From Conexibacter sp. CPCC 206217 (GTDB lineage: Bacteria > Actinomycetota > Thermoleophilia > Solirubrobacterales > Solirubrobacteraceae): DNA of 64,000 bases. How positions within the stretch are numbered: position 1 is the stretch's first letter; each line of letters begins with the position of its first letter. The stretch lies in NCBI RefSeq assembly GCF_030646165.1, contig NZ_JAUTDO010000004.1, positions 506,156 to 570,155 of the forward strand, written 5' to 3'. Shown here one piece after another: positions 18,645 through 27,832 of this stretch. The notes beneath the pieces were generated by a model. It saw only the letters and a list, made by a program, of their open reading frames with translations, was not told the DNA's origin and searched no databases. The position numbers were made by a program, and so were the translations under genes.

Positions 18645-19370
18645 GGTCGCGCTGACGACGACGCCCATCAGCCACGGGTCCTCCTCCGAGGGCTCGAAGC
18701 GGATCGGCATCTGCGTCACGAGCGACTCGATCGCCAGCTCCTTCTTGACGCCGATCACGCCGCCGCGGGCGCCGGTCATGCCGACGTCGGTGATGTAGGC
18801 GGTCCCGCCGGGCAGCACGCGCGCGTCGGCGGTCGGCACGTGCGTGTGGGTGCCGACGACGGCGGTCACGCGGCCGTCGAGGTGCCAGCCCATCGCGACC
18901 TTCTCGCTCGTCGCCTCGGCGTGCATGTCGACCAGCACGTGGTCGACCTTGCCGCGCAGCGCGTGCAGCGCCGCGTCGGCCTCCGAGAAGGCCGGCCGCC
19001 CGGCCTTCAGGAAGAGGTTGCCCGACAGGTTCAGGACGCCGAGCCGCACTCCTGCGCGCTCGACGACGCAGTGGCCGTGGCCCGGCTGGCTCTTGAGGAA
19101 GTTGGCGGGGCGCAGGATCCGCTCCTGCGCGTCGAGGTACGGGTAGATCGCGCGCTGGCGATAGGTGTGGTTGCCGAGCGTGATCACGTCGACGCCGTGC
19201 GCGAAGAACTCGTCGGCGATCTTCGGGGTGATGCCGGTGCCCCCGGCGACGTTCTCGCCGTTGACGACGACGAAGGTCGCATCGTGGCGCTCGCGCAGCT
19301 CTGGCAGGAGGCGCAGCAGCAGCCGGCGGCCGGCGCTGCCGACGACGTCGCCGACGAAGAGGATGTTCAT
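18582..19370 (-). CDS. YmdB-type metallophosphoesterase
   Basis: A 262-aa calcineurin-like phosphoesterase of the YmdB/TIGR00282 family; the Bacillus member is a 2',3'-cyclic-nucleotide phosphodiesterase. Metal ligands are visible as LFVGDVVGSAGR, VVNGENVAGGTG, TLGNHTYRQR, DMHAEATSEK and VGTHTHVPTAD. ATG at 19370 gives the family N-terminus MNILFVGD. The frame remains open as far as 21545 on this strand, but that extension has no recognisable protein features and overlaps genuine plus-strand genes. Confidence 0.93.
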   Translation of the reverse strand: MNILFVGDVVGSAGRRLLLRLLPELRERHDATFVVVNGENVAGGTGITPKIADEFFAHGVDVITLGNHTYRQRAIYPYLDAQERILRPANFLKSQPGHGHCVVERAGVRLGVLNLSGNLFLKAGRPAFSEADAALHALRGKVDHVLVDMHAEATSEKVAMGWHLDGRVTAVVGTHTHVPTADARVLPGGTAYITDVGMTGARGGVIGVKKELAIESLVTQMPIRFEPSEEDPWLMGVVVSATSPLRADGIEQLLVPAPVGFG

Positions 19371-19396
19371 TCGGCGTGTATAGCGGATGCGAGGGT

Positions 19397-19402
19397 TAGC
19401 CT
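19397..19402 (+). promoter_or_regulatory. -10 box of a probable leaderless ABC ATPase transcript
   Basis: TAGCCT ends 7 nt before the ATG at 19410, in the 39-nt gap between divergent genes. No Shine-Dalgarno is present. Confidence 0.45.
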
Positions 19403-19409
19403 TCGGCCG

Positions 19410-20156
19410 ATGCCGATCGCCGCCGCCTCTGCCGAAACCGCTTTGAAAGTGGTGGATCTGACGAAGCGGTACGGCGAGCGCGTCGCGCTGCGCGGTGTCA
19501 GCTTCGACGCGGCCGCTGGCGAGCTGGTCGCACTGATCGGTCCCAACGGCGCCGGCAAGACGACGATGCTGTCGATCCTCGCCGGGATCCAGCGGCCAGA
19601 CGGCGGCAGCGTCTCGCGCGCCCCGCGCGAGATCGGCTGGGTGCCGCAGCAGCCGGCCGTCTACTCGAAGCTGTCGGTTGCCGAGAACCTGCGCCTGTTC
19701 GCACGGCTGGAGAAGGTCCCAGACCCCGCCGCCGCGGTCGCCGCGATGCTCGCGCAGACCGACCTCGCCGACCGCGCCGACGACGAGGTCGGTCGCCTCT
19801 CGGGCGGCAACCAGCAGCGCGTCAACATCGCCGTCGGGCTGCTGTCGGCGCCGCCGGTGCTGCTGCTCGACGAGCCGTCGTCGTCGTTGGATCCGCGCCA
19901 GCGCGAGCGGCTGTGGGAGTTCATCGCGCGGCTCGCGGCCGCCGGCACGACCGTCGTCTACTCGACCCACAACGTGCAGGAGGCCGAGCGCTACGCCGAC
20001 CGCGTGCTCGTGCTGGCGGACGGCGAGCTGCTGTTCGGCGGCACGCCGCGCGAGCTGGAGGCGACCGTCGAGGGCGCCGGTGACGGCGCCGCTGCGGCCG
20101 GCCCGCGCGACTTCGAGGCCGCCTTCGTGCGCTTCCTGCACGAGCGTGGGCACTGA
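19410..20156 (+). CDS. ABC transporter ATP-binding protein
   Basis: A 248-aa ATPase with Walker [11 protein letters not shown]-loop [16 protein letters not shown], signature [12 protein letters not shown], Walker [12 protein letters not shown] and H-loop YSTHN. It pairs with the permease that starts 3 nt after its stop. It looks like an ABC-2 exporter ATPase; the cargo is unknown. The frame is open upstream to 18840, but that part lies opposite the YmdB gene and is not ABC-like. Confidence 0.93.
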   Translation: MPIAAASAETALKVVDLTKRYGERVALRGVSFDAAAGELVALIGPNGAGKTTMLSILAGIQRPDGGSVSRAPREIGWVPQQPAVYSKLSVAENLRLFARLEKVPDPAAAVAAMLAQTDLADRADDEVGRLSGGNQQRVNIAVGLLSAPPVLLLDEPSSSLDPRQRERLWEFIARLAAAGTTVVYSTHNVQEAERYADRVLVLADGELLFGGTPRELEATVEGAGDGAAAAGPRDFEAAFVRFLHERGH

Positions 20157-20159
20157 CCG

Positions 20160-21503
20160 ATGCGCTGGCTGCTGCTGAAGGACCTGCAGATCCTGCGCCG
20201 CTCGCCGCTGCTGGTGGCGCTGCTGATCGTCTACCCGATCCTGATCGCCCTGCTGATAGGCAGCGCGCTCTCCAGAGGTCCCGGCAATCCGTCGATAGCG
20301 CTCTTCAACCAGGTCCCGAGAGAGCAGCGCACGTTCGACGTCGGCGGCTCCTCCGTCAACGCCGACGAGTACCTGCCGGCGCTGACGAGATCGGTCGACG
20401 TGATCCAGACGAGAACGCGCGAGCAGGCGCTGCAGTTGGTCAGGGACGGCAGAGTCCTGGCTGCCGTGATCCTGCCGCCGGACATCGCCGAGCAGCTCGC
20501 CAGCGGTCGTTCGCAGCCGAGGATCGAAGTCGCCTACAACGGCGAGGACCCGGTCAAGCAGCAGTACGTCGAGTCGATCATCAGAGCGCGCGTCGCCGAC
20601 GCGAACGCGGCGCTGACGAAGCGCTACCAGCAGATCACGATCGACTACATCGAGTTGCTGCGCGACGGCGGCACGCTCAGAATCCTCGGTCGCGACGTGC
20701 CGATCCTCGGGCTGAGAGCGTCGCAGCAGATCATCGAGGCGGTGATGGCGACGCTGCCGGCGAGATCGCCGGAGCGCGCCTCGCTGGCGCAGGTCGACAC
20801 GTTCGCGCGCCTGGCGATCGAGAACCTCGGCGTCTCGACGAGAGTGCTGCGCTCCGTCGGCGAGCCGATCGCGGTCAGACAGACGCTGATCGGCGGCAGA
20901 CGCACGCCGCTGGACCAATACGCGATCGCTGTCGCCGTCGCGGTCTCGCTGATGTTCCTGACGGTGCTGCTGGCATCCGGGCTGCTGGCGCTGGAGCGCG
21001 AGGAGCACGCCTTCGCGCGGCTCGTGCGCGGGCTCGTCTCGCGCGTCGGGCTGCTGCTGGAGAAGACCGTGCTGGCGGCGCTGTGCGGGCTGTTGGTGAC
21101 GCTCGCGCTGCTGGTCGCGCTGGGGCTCTTCTGGGTCGAGCTGGACTTCGGGCGACTGCCGCTGTGGGTCGCGGCGCTGGCTGTCGGCGGGCTCGCGTTC
21201 GGGGCGCTCGGCGTCGCGATCGGCGGGCTCGCGCGCGAGGTCCGCGCCGCCTCGCTGCTCGCCTTCCTGCTGTCGCTGCCGATCGCCTTCCTCGCGCTCG
21301 TACCGAGCGGCTCGGTCTCCGGCTGGGCCTACGACGCGATCCGCGTCGTCTGCGCGATCTTCCCGTTCAAGGCGACGCTGCAGGCGCTCGACGTCGCCGT
21401 CAACGACGCTCCGTCGAGCTTCGCCGGCCCGCTCGCGCACCTGGCGGCGCTGGCGCTCGCCTACGTCGCGATCGCGCGGCTGGCGCTGCGCCGGTTCGGC
21501 TGA
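20160..21503 (+). CDS. ABC-2 type transporter permease
   Basis: A 447-aa membrane protein with one N-terminal helix (about residues 15-35), a large exported domain of roughly 210 residues, and five to six C-terminal helices, which is the ABC-2 permease layout. The extracytoplasmic domain contains [19 protein letters not shown]. Arginines in that domain are mostly AGA, while the C-terminal membrane part uses CGN. It forms a two-gene exporter with the preceding ATPase. Its location before hemB gives no firm clue to the substrate. Confidence 0.88.
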   Translation: MRWLLLKDLQILRRSPLLVALLIVYPILIALLIGSALSRGPGNPSIALFNQVPREQRTFDVGGSSVNADEYLPALTRSVDVIQTRTREQALQLVRDGRVLAAVILPPDIAEQLASGRSQPRIEVAYNGEDPVKQQYVESIIRARVADANAALTKRYQQITIDYIELLRDGGTLRILGRDVPILGLRASQQIIEAVMATLPARSPERASLAQVDTFARLAIENLGVSTRVLRSVGEPIAVRQTLIGGRRTPLDQYAIAVAVAVSLMFLTVLLASGLLALEREEHAFARLVRGLVSRVGLLLEKTVLAALCGLLVTLALLVALGLFWVELDFGRLPLWVAALAVGGLAFGALGVAIGGLAREVRAASLLAFLLSLPIAFLALVPSGSVSGWAYDAIRVVCAIFPFKATLQALDVAVNDAPSSFAGPLAHLAALALAYVAIARLALRRFG

Positions 21504-21573
21504 CGGACCAGCGCGACGGGCGCGGGGGCGCGCCGTTGCACACACGGTCCGCAGAGCGACACCGGCACGGCGT

Positions 21574-21579
21574 TATCCT
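21574..21579 (+). promoter_or_regulatory. -10 box of a probable leaderless hemB transcript
   Basis: TATCCT ends 7 nt before the hemB ATG at 21587. Together with the boxes before 16327 and 19410 this repeats a TANNNT-N7-ATG pattern. Confidence 0.45.
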
Positions 21580-21586
21580 GGGCCGG

Positions 21587-22573
21587 ATGGCCTTTCCCCT
21601 CACCCGCCTGCGCCGCCTGCGCCGCACGGGAGCGCTGCGGGGGCTGGTGCGCGAGACGCAGCTCGACGCCGGCGACTTCGTGCTCCCCCTGTTCGTCACG
21701 CACGGCACCGACGTGCGCGCTCCGATCGACGCGATGCCCGGCGTCGCGCGGCTCTCGATCGACCACGCCGTCACCGAGGCCGGCGAGGCCGCGGCGCTCG
21801 GGATCCCCGCGATCATGCTGTTCGGGATCCCCGACCAGAAGGACGCGGAGGGATCCGGCGCGTGGGACGACGAGGGCGTCGTCCAGCTCGCGATCCGCGC
21901 GATCAAGGAGGCGCACCCCGAGCTGATCGTGATCCCGGACCTGTGCCTGTGCGAGTACACCAGCCACGGCCACTGCGGCGTCGTCCGCGACGACGGCCAG
22001 GTCGACAACGACGCCTCGCTGGAGCTGCTGGCGCGCACGGCCGTCTCGCACGCCCGCGCCGGCGCCGACCTGATCGCGCCGAGCGACATGATGGACGGCC
22101 GCGTCGGCGCCCTGCGCGCCGCGCTCGACGAGGCCGGCTTCTCCGACCTGCCGATCCTCGCCTACTCGGCCAAGTTCGCCTCCGCCTATTACGGCCCCTT
22201 CCGCGAGGCGGCCGACTCGACGCCGGCGTTCGGAGACCGTCGCAGCTACCAGATGGATCCCGCCAACGGCGACGAAGCGCTGCGCGAGGTGGCGCTCGAC
22301 GTCGAGGAGGGGGCGGACATGCTGATGGTCAAGCCGGCGCTCGCCTACCTCGACGTGATCCGGCGCGTCAAGGACGCCCACAACCTGCCGCTCGTCGCCT
22401 ACAACGTCTCCGGCGAGTACGCGATGGTGAAGGCGGCGGCGGCCGCAGGCCACCTCGACGAGCGCGCGACCGTGCTGGAGACGCTGACCGCGATCCGGCG
22501 CGCCGGTGCCGACATCGTCATCACTTACCACGCCAAGGACGCCGCCCGCTGGCTGGCCGAGGAGACGCAATGA
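21587..22573 (+). CDS. hemB: Delta-aminolevulinic acid dehydratase (porphobilinogen synthase)
   Basis: Condenses two 5-aminolevulinate molecules into porphobilinogen, the second committed step of tetrapyrrole synthesis. The 328-aa protein has [14 protein letters not shown] (zinc-type cysteines), [26 protein letters not shown] with a Schiff-base lysine, and [12 protein letters not shown] with the second lysine. ATG 21587 is chosen for the family N-terminus [17 protein letters not shown]. Its stop overlaps the next gene's ATG. Confidence 0.97.
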   Translation: MAFPLTRLRRLRRTGALRGLVRETQLDAGDFVLPLFVTHGTDVRAPIDAMPGVARLSIDHAVTEAGEAAALGIPAIMLFGIPDQKDAEGSGAWDDEGVVQLAIRAIKEAHPELIVIPDLCLCEYTSHGHCGVVRDDGQVDNDASLELLARTAVSHARAGADLIAPSDMMDGRVGALRAALDEAGFSDLPILAYSAKFASAYYGPFREAADSTPAFGDRRSYQMDPANGDEALREVALDVEEGADMLMVKPALAYLDVIRRVKDAHNLPLVAYNVSGEYAMVKAAAAAGHLDERATVLETLTAIRRAGADIVITYHAKDAARWLAEETQ

Positions 22574-23664
22574 GCGACACCGCACCGACCGGACAGGCGA
22601 CACCGAAGCTGCGCAGCCGCAGATACGGGGCGGCGATCCCGCTCGACGAGCTCGACAGACGGCTGCTCAACCTGATGCAGGGCAAGTTCCCGCTGCAACC
22701 GCGCCCGTACCGGCGCGTCGCCGAGCTGGCGGAGGTCGACGAGGCGGTCGTGCTGGAGCGCGTCCAGCACCTGCTCGACGCGCGCATCATCCGCCAGGTG
22801 ACGCCGATCTTCGACACGCGCGCGCTCGGCTACCAGTCGATGCTCGTCGCCGCGAAGGTCGATCCCGACAACCCGCACCGCGCCGCGAGAATCATCAACG
22901 CCCACCCCGGCGTCTCGCACAACTACCTGCGCAACCACGAGTTCAACCTCTGGTTCACGATCGCGACCGAGCCCGACTCGAAGCTCGGCCTGGAGGGCAC
23001 GCTCGACGCGCTCGCACAGGAGGCCGGCGCCGAGTCGGTCCGCCAGCTGCCGACGCTGAAGCTGTTCAAGATCCGCATGGACCTGGAGATGGAGGGCGAC
23101 ACGAGAGCGCTCTCGACCGCCGCCGTCGCGGCCGATCCGATCGAGCTGGACCCGCAGCCCTACGACGACTTCGACATCGCCGTGATCCGCACGCTGCAGG
23201 GCGACATGCCGGTCGTGCCGGAGCCGTACGCGCCCGCGGCCGCCGCGCTGGGGATCACGCAGGACAGGCTGCTGGACCACCTCGCCGGGATGCAGGAGCG
23301 CGGGCTGCTGCGCCGCGTCGCCGCGATCCTCTACCACCGCCGCGCCGGCTTCTCCGCCAACGGCATGGGCGTCTGGAACGTGCCGGAGGACCAGATCCTC
23401 GAGGTCGGCCGCCAGATGGCCGCCGTGCGCGGGATCTCGCACTGCTACCAGCGGCCGACGTACAGAGACTGGCCCTACTCCGTCTTCACGATGGCGCACG
23501 GGCGCTCGAAGGAGGAGTGCGACGCGATCCTCGACTCGATCGCCGAGACGCACGCGATCGAGGACCGCGCGACGCTCTACTCCTCGACCGAGTTCAAGAA
23601 GATCCGGCTGCTCTACTTCACCGACGAGTTCAAGGCGTGGGAGCGCGCGCACACCGGCGTGTGA
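22570..23664 (+). CDS. Fused siroheme decarboxylase-like protein (AhbA-AhbB)
   Basis: A 364-aa protein made of two Lrp/AsnC-like halves. The first (about 25-170) carries the AhbA/NirD-type motif [17 protein letters not shown] (114-130). The second (about 198-350) carries [14 protein letters not shown] (260-273) and [13 protein letters not shown] (291-303), the NirG/NirH/AhbB hallmark. Such proteins decarboxylate siroheme to 12,18-didecarboxysiroheme in the siroheme-dependent heme pathway or in heme d1 synthesis, normally as two separate subunits. Here they are one chain, translationally coupled to hemB and 13 nt before hemL. A generic AsnC-type regulator is less likely because the decarboxylase motifs are intact. 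Whether it makes heme here or regulates is open. Confidence 0.85.
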   Translation: MSDTAPTGQATPKLRSRRYGAAIPLDELDRRLLNLMQGKFPLQPRPYRRVAELAEVDEAVVLERVQHLLDARIIRQVTPIFDTRALGYQSMLVAAKVDPDNPHRAARIINAHPGVSHNYLRNHEFNLWFTIATEPDSKLGLEGTLDALAQEAGAESVRQLPTLKLFKIRMDLEMEGDTRALSTAAVAADPIELDPQPYDDFDIAVIRTLQGDMPVVPEPYAPAAAALGITQDRLLDHLAGMQERGLLRRVAAILYHRRAGFSANGMGVWNVPEDQILEVGRQMAAVRGISHCYQRPTYRDWPYSVFTMAHGRSKEECDAILDSIAETHAIEDRATLYSSTEFKKIRLLYFTDEFKAWERAHTGV

Positions 23665-23677
23665 GACCCTGGCGCGG

Positions 23678-24976
23678 ATGTCGTCGCCGCCACTGAACGA
23701 CGCGCGCTCGGCCGCGCTCTACGCCGAGGCGCTGAAGCTGCTGCCGGGCGGGGTCAACTCGCCCGTGCGCGCGATGCGCGCGATCGGCCGCGACCCGCTC
23801 TTCATCGCCAGCGGCGAGGGGGCGGAGATCGTCGACGTCGACGGCAACCGCTACGTCGACTACGTCTGCTCGTGGGGTCCGTTGATCCACGGGCACGCGC
23901 ATCCGCAGATCGTCGCCGCCGTGAGCGCCGCCGCCGCGCTCGGGACGAGCTTCGGCGCCCCGACCGCCGGCGAGGTCGAGCTGGCGCGCGAGGTCGTCGA
24001 CCGTTTTCCGTCGGTCGAGATGGTGCGGATGACCTCGTCGGGCACGGAGGCGTCGATGAGCGCGCTGCGGCTCGCGCGCGCCGCGACCGGCCGCGAGACG
24101 ATCGTCAAGTTCGCCGGCGCCTACCACGGGCATGTCGACGGTCTGCTGGCGGAGGCCGGCTCGGGCCTCGCGACGCAGGGGATTCCCGCCAGCCCCGGCG
24201 TGCCCGCCGCCGCGACGGCCGCAACGGTGATCGTGCCGTGGAACGACGCCGACGCGCTGCGGGCCGCGGTCGCCGCGCAGGCGGACGGGCTCGCCGCGAT
24301 CGTCGCCGAGCCGTACCCGGCCAACATGGGCCTCGTGCCGCCGGCGCCCGGCTTCCTGCACCTGCTGCGCGAGCAGGCCGATGCCAGCGGCGCGCTGCTG
24401 ATCTTCGACGAGGTCATCAGCGGCTTCCGCGTCGCGCGCGGCGGTGCGCAGGGCCGCGAGGCCGTCGCGCCGGACCTGACGATCATGGGCAAGGTGATCG
24501 GCGGCGGCGTGCCCGCGGCCGCGTACGGCGGATCGCGTGCGCTGATGGAGCGGATCGCGCCGGCCGGCGACGTCTACCAGGCCGGCACGCTGTCCGGCAA
24601 CCCGCTCGCGGTCGCCGCCGGCCTCGCGACGCTCCGCCTGCTCGACGACGGCGCCTACGCGCGGCTGGAGGCGACGACACGTCGGCTCGCGGACGGCCTG
24701 CGTGACGGCGCGGCCGCTGCGGGGCGCAGCGTGCACGTGGTCGACGTCCCGGGGCTGCTGACGGTCTTCTTCCGCGCGGATCCGGTCCGCGACTACGCCG
24801 ACGCCGGCGCCGCCGACCGCGCCGCGCACGCGGCCTGGTGCCGCGCGCTCCTGGCCCGCGGCGTCTACGCGCCGCCGTCGCAGTTCGAGGCTTGGTTCCC
24901 CTCGCTCGCGCACGACGACGCGACGATCGAGCGCACGCTGGAGGCTGCCGTCGCGGCCTTCGAGGAGATCGCGTGA
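23678..24976 (+). CDS. hemL: Glutamate-1-semialdehyde 2,1-aminomutase
   Basis: PLP/PMP enzyme that converts glutamate-1-semialdehyde to 5-aminolevulinate, supplying HemB in the C5 pathway. The 432-aa protein shows LPGGVNSPVRA, YVCSWGPLIHGHAHP, SSGTEASMSALRLAR, GAYHGHVDG, FDEVISGFR and the PLP-lysine motif MGKVIGGGVPAAAYGG. It overlaps the next gene by 4 nt (GTGA). The cluster lacks hemA and hemC/D in this window. Confidence 0.97.
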   Translation: MSSPPLNDARSAALYAEALKLLPGGVNSPVRAMRAIGRDPLFIASGEGAEIVDVDGNRYVDYVCSWGPLIHGHAHPQIVAAVSAAAALGTSFGAPTAGEVELAREVVDRFPSVEMVRMTSSGTEASMSALRLARAATGRETIVKFAGAYHGHVDGLLAEAGSGLATQGIPASPGVPAAATAATVIVPWNDADALRAAVAAQADGLAAIVAEPYPANMGLVPPAPGFLHLLREQADASGALLIFDEVISGFRVARGGAQGREAVAPDLTIMGKVIGGGVPAAAYGGSRALMERIAPAGDVYQAGTLSGNPLAVAAGLATLRLLDDGAYARLEATTRRLADGLRDGAAAAGRSVHVVDVPGLLTVFFRADPVRDYADAGAADRAAHAAWCRALLARGVYAPPSQFEAWFPSLAHDDATIERTLEAAVAAFEEIA

Positions 24977-25521
24977 GCGCGCTCGACCGGCTCGCGCAGG
25001 AGCTGCGCGAGGAGGGCGGGCTGCTGGCGGAGGCGCTGGTGGAGCCGGCGCAGGCGCGGCTCGACCTCGACGCGCTCGCGACCCGTACCGGCGCCGGCGC
25101 ACGTGCAGCCGCGGCGCCCGGCGAGTACGGGCTCGTGCTCGCGGCCGTCCGCGAGGGCTACCTGCTGCACTACGGCGACGGGCTGGGCACGATCGTGCAA
25201 CCGACCGAGCGCGACCTCGGGCTGCTCGGCGGCGACCGCCTCTACGCGCTCGGTCTCGCCCGCCTCGCGGCGCTCGGCGACCTCGACGCGGTCAGCGAAC
25301 TGGCCGACCTGATCTCGCTGTGCGCACAGGCCCACGCGGGCGCCGCTGGCGACGATGCCGGCGCACGCGCGCTTGCCGACGCCGCCTGGCAGGCCGCGGC
25401 GCGCGCGATCGGCGACGGCGCGACGCCCGCGCTCGCGCGCGCGAAGGAGCGCGCGCGCGCCGGGGAAGTGGACGCGGCGAACGCGTTGCGGGACGCTGCA
25501 GAGGTCCCAGATCTCCCATAG
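24973..25521 (+). CDS. Unknown protein in the heme cluster
   Basis: I do not recognise this 182-aa protein. It starts at a GTG overlapping the hemL stop and is therefore probably translationally coupled. The composition is Ala-rich and helical. The middle has a more structured part with YGLVLAAVREGYLLHYGDG and GGDRLYALGLARLAALGDL. It has no membrane segment, signal peptide or cysteine pair. Its conserved position between hemL and the Rieske gene suggests a role in heme or respiratory maturation, but this is only context. Confidence 0.7.
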   Translation: MSALDRLAQELREEGGLLAEALVEPAQARLDLDALATRTGAGARAAAAPGEYGLVLAAVREGYLLHYGDGLGTIVQPTERDLGLLGGDRLYALGLARLAALGDLDAVSELADLISLCAQAHAGAAGDDAGARALADAAWQAAARAIGDGATPALARAKERARAGEVDAANALRDAAEVPDLP

Positions 25522-25617
25522 CTGCTGGGGCGGACGCCACCCGTGCGACGCAGCGGGCATGGTTGTCGGTATGGTTCCCGCCGCGATCCATCCGGGTCGC
25601 CATTACGGACTTTCATC

Positions 25618-26280
25618 GTGAGCGACAAGCACAAGAAGAGCTCTCCCTACACGGCCGACCGCGGCATCCCCGGCGCCTTCGAGGGGGAGACCGTCACCCG
25701 CCGCCGTTTCATGAACGTGACGGCCCAGGGTCTCGGCGGCGTCGCCGTCGCCGCTTTCGCGCTGCCGGCGCTCGGCTTCGCGCTCGGGCCGGTCTTCGAG
25801 CGCACGAAGATGCAGTGGCAGAGCATCGGGCCGCTCGCCGACTTCAACGAGGAGGAGTACATCCCTCGTGTCTTCACGATCGTGAACGGCATCGGCGAGG
25901 CCGGCAAGACGACCGCGTACGTGCGCCTGCGCAACCCGCAGATCGACACCGAGCCCGAGGACCAGTACAACCGGGTCATCGCGATCTCCACGCGCTGCAA
26001 CCACCTCGGCTGCCCCGTCCGCTTCACGCCCGCCGCCGGCAAGTTCCTGTGCCCCTGCCACGGTGGCGTCTACGACTTCCGCGGCATCCGGGAGGGTGGT
26101 CCTCCGGTCCGCCCGCTCGACCGCTTCTACACGAGAATCGAGGACGGCTCGGTGCTCGTGGGTGCCCGCTACTCGGTCAACTCGGAGCTGCGGCGCTTCT
26201 CGCCGCGCGACCCGGGCCAGCCGGTCGACGGCATCGGCCAGTTCCTGTACCCGGCCCGCTTCTCGACGCCGAAGCCGTAG
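25618..26280 (+). CDS. qcrA: Menaquinol-cytochrome c reductase Rieske iron-sulfur subunit
   Basis: Rieske 2Fe-2S subunit of a bc-type complex. The 220-aa protein has a twin-arginine motif TRRRFMNV (from residue 27) followed by a hydrophobic segment, so it is exported folded by Tat, which fits the nearby tatA/tatC. Cluster ligands are C127-N-H129-L-G-C132 and C145-P-C147-H148-G-G. GTG at 25618 is used; the Shine-Dalgarno is weak. A TATGGT box at 25570-25575 may be the promoter. It is followed 3 nt later by the cytochrome b gene. Confidence 0.93.
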   Translation: MSDKHKKSSPYTADRGIPGAFEGETVTRRRFMNVTAQGLGGVAVAAFALPALGFALGPVFERTKMQWQSIGPLADFNEEEYIPRVFTIVNGIGEAGKTTAYVRLRNPQIDTEPEDQYNRVIAISTRCNHLGCPVRFTPAAGKFLCPCHGGVYDFRGIREGGPPVRPLDRFYTRIEDGSVLVGARYSVNSELRRFSPRDPGQPVDGIGQFLYPARFSTPKP

Positions 26281-26283
26281 CCC

Positions 26284-27084
26284 ATGCCCAGATTCAAGCT
26301 TCCCTCCCCGCCTGCCGCGCTTCAGCCGAAGCCGAAGCGCCCCGGCTCCGCCAGAGGCCCCTCGGGCCCGGTCGAGACGGCCACCGAGGCCGGCATCCAC
26401 GTCGTCGACTGGATCGACGAGCGCACGTCGCTCTCGGGCGGCCTGCGCTGGATGATGTTCCGCAAGGTCCCGAAGGGGACCAACTGGTTCTACACGCTCG
26501 GCTCGGCGACGATGTTCGCGTTCCTGTCGCAGGCCGTCACCGGGATCTTCCTGGCGATGTACTACGACCCGTCGCCGACGCGCGCGTACGAGTCGGTCCG
26601 CTACATCGTCAACGACGCCTTCCTCGGCGAGTTCGTGCGCGGCATGCACAGATGGGGATCGTCGGTGATGGTGATCCTGATCTGTTTGCACATGGCGCGA
26701 ACATTCTTCTTCGGCGCGTACAAGTACCCGCGCGAGCTGAACTGGGTGATCGGCGTCGCACTGCTGATCCTGACGTTCGCGATGTCCTTCACGGGCTACC
26801 TGCTGCCGTTCGACCAGCGCTCCTACTGGGCGACGATCGTCGGCGTCAACATCAACGGCACCGGCCCACTCGTCGGTCCGTACCTGTCGGACTTCCTGCG
26901 TGCCGGCCCCGAGTTCGGCGCCACCACGCTGTCACGCTTCTACGCCATCCACATGATGCTCGTGCCAGGGTTGATCGCCGCGCTGATGGGCGCGCACCTC
27001 TACCTGGTCGCGAAGCTCGGCACCACGGCGCCCCCGTGGATCAGAGCACAGCGCGAGAAGACGCTGACCGAGGATGAGGTCTAA
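26284..27084 (+). CDS. qcrB: Menaquinol-cytochrome c reductase cytochrome b subunit
   Basis: Cytochrome b6-like subunit carrying two b hemes and the quinol sites. The 266-aa protein has a Pro-rich cytoplasmic N-terminus of about 60 residues and then four helices. Histidine pairs lie in RGMHRWGSSVMV with LHMARTFFFG and in AIHMMLVP with GAHLYLV. As in Bacillus-type complexes only the N-terminal half of cytochrome b is here; the rest is the next gene. Confidence 0.94.
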   Translation: MPRFKLPSPPAALQPKPKRPGSARGPSGPVETATEAGIHVVDWIDERTSLSGGLRWMMFRKVPKGTNWFYTLGSATMFAFLSQAVTGIFLAMYYDPSPTRAYESVRYIVNDAFLGEFVRGMHRWGSSVMVILICLHMARTFFFGAYKYPRELNWVIGVALLILTFAMSFTGYLLPFDQRSYWATIVGVNINGTGPLVGPYLSDFLRAGPEFGATTLSRFYAIHMMLVPGLIAALMGAHLYLVAKLGTTAPPWIRAQREKTLTEDEV

Positions 27085-27087
27085 GCG

Positions 27088-27822
27088 ATGAACCAGCTCG
27101 AAAAGGAGGAGTACCTCCGCGAGTACGCGCTGCTGAAGACGAAGGGCAAGCCCTTCTTCCCGTACGCGATCGCGAAGGACTCCGCGATGGCGGTCATCGT
27201 CCTCGTCGTGATCATCCTGATGTCGTTGATCCTCGGTGCCGAGCTCGGCCCGAAGGCGGATCCGACGACGACGACGTACGTGCCGCGTCCGGAGTGGTAC
27301 TTCTTCTTCCTCTTCGAGGTGCTGCGGATCATCAAGCCGCCGGAGTTCGTCCCGATGGCGACGATCGGCGTGCCGACGCTCTGCATGATCCTGCTGTTCC
27401 TGCTGCCGTTCTACGACCGCGGCGCCGAGCGGCGCCCGGAGCGTCGTCCGATCGCGACCGCGGCCGGCATCCTGACGATCTTCGCGATGGCCTACCTGAC
27501 GTTCCTCGGCGCCAACGCCGGCTCTCCGAACGAGATCGACATGGCACCGCCGGCCGATCTCAAGGGCACCGCGCTGACGCAGTGGAACCAGGGCCGCCTC
27601 GTCGTCGCCCAGTCCGGCTGCCTCGCCTGTCATCAGATCGGCGAGAACGGCAACCACGGACCGGGTCCGAGACTGACGCACGTCGCGAGAAACCTGCCGG
27701 CGGCTGCGATCGCGCAGACGCTGCGCAACCCGACCGCGCCGATGCCATCGTTCGCGAGACTCGCAGAGACGCAGCCTGAGAAGTTCCAGGCGATGGTCGC
27801 CTTCCTCGGCTCGCTCAAGTAG
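27088..27822 (+). CDS. qcrC: Menaquinol-cytochrome c reductase cytochrome b/c subunit
   Basis: A fusion of a subunit IV-like cytochrome b C-terminal domain and a c-type cytochrome. The first ~140 residues hold three helices and the quinol-site motif PEWYFFF (68-74). The exported tail has the heme c motif CLACH (178-182), GPGPRL and a Met-containing APMPSF. This is the QcrC arrangement of low-GC Gram-positives, so electrons pass from menaquinol through Rieske to this cytochrome c. The 244 aa agree with that family. Confidence 0.93.
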   Translation: MNQLEKEEYLREYALLKTKGKPFFPYAIAKDSAMAVIVLVVIILMSLILGAELGPKADPTTTTYVPRPEWYFFFLFEVLRIIKPPEFVPMATIGVPTLCMILLFLLPFYDRGAERRPERRPIATAAGILTIFAMAYLTFLGANAGSPNEIDMAPPADLKGTALTQWNQGRLVVAQSGCLACHQIGENGNHGPGPRLTHVARNLPAAAIAQTLRNPTAPMPSFARLAETQPEKFQAMVAFLGSLK

Positions 27823-27832
27823 GTCGCCGCCG

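Noticed and set aside
19371..21545. A very long minus-strand open frame upstream of the YmdB-type gene
   Set aside because: It opposes well-supported ABC transporter genes, is Arg/Asp/Gln-rich as antisense GC-rich frames are, and has no domain.
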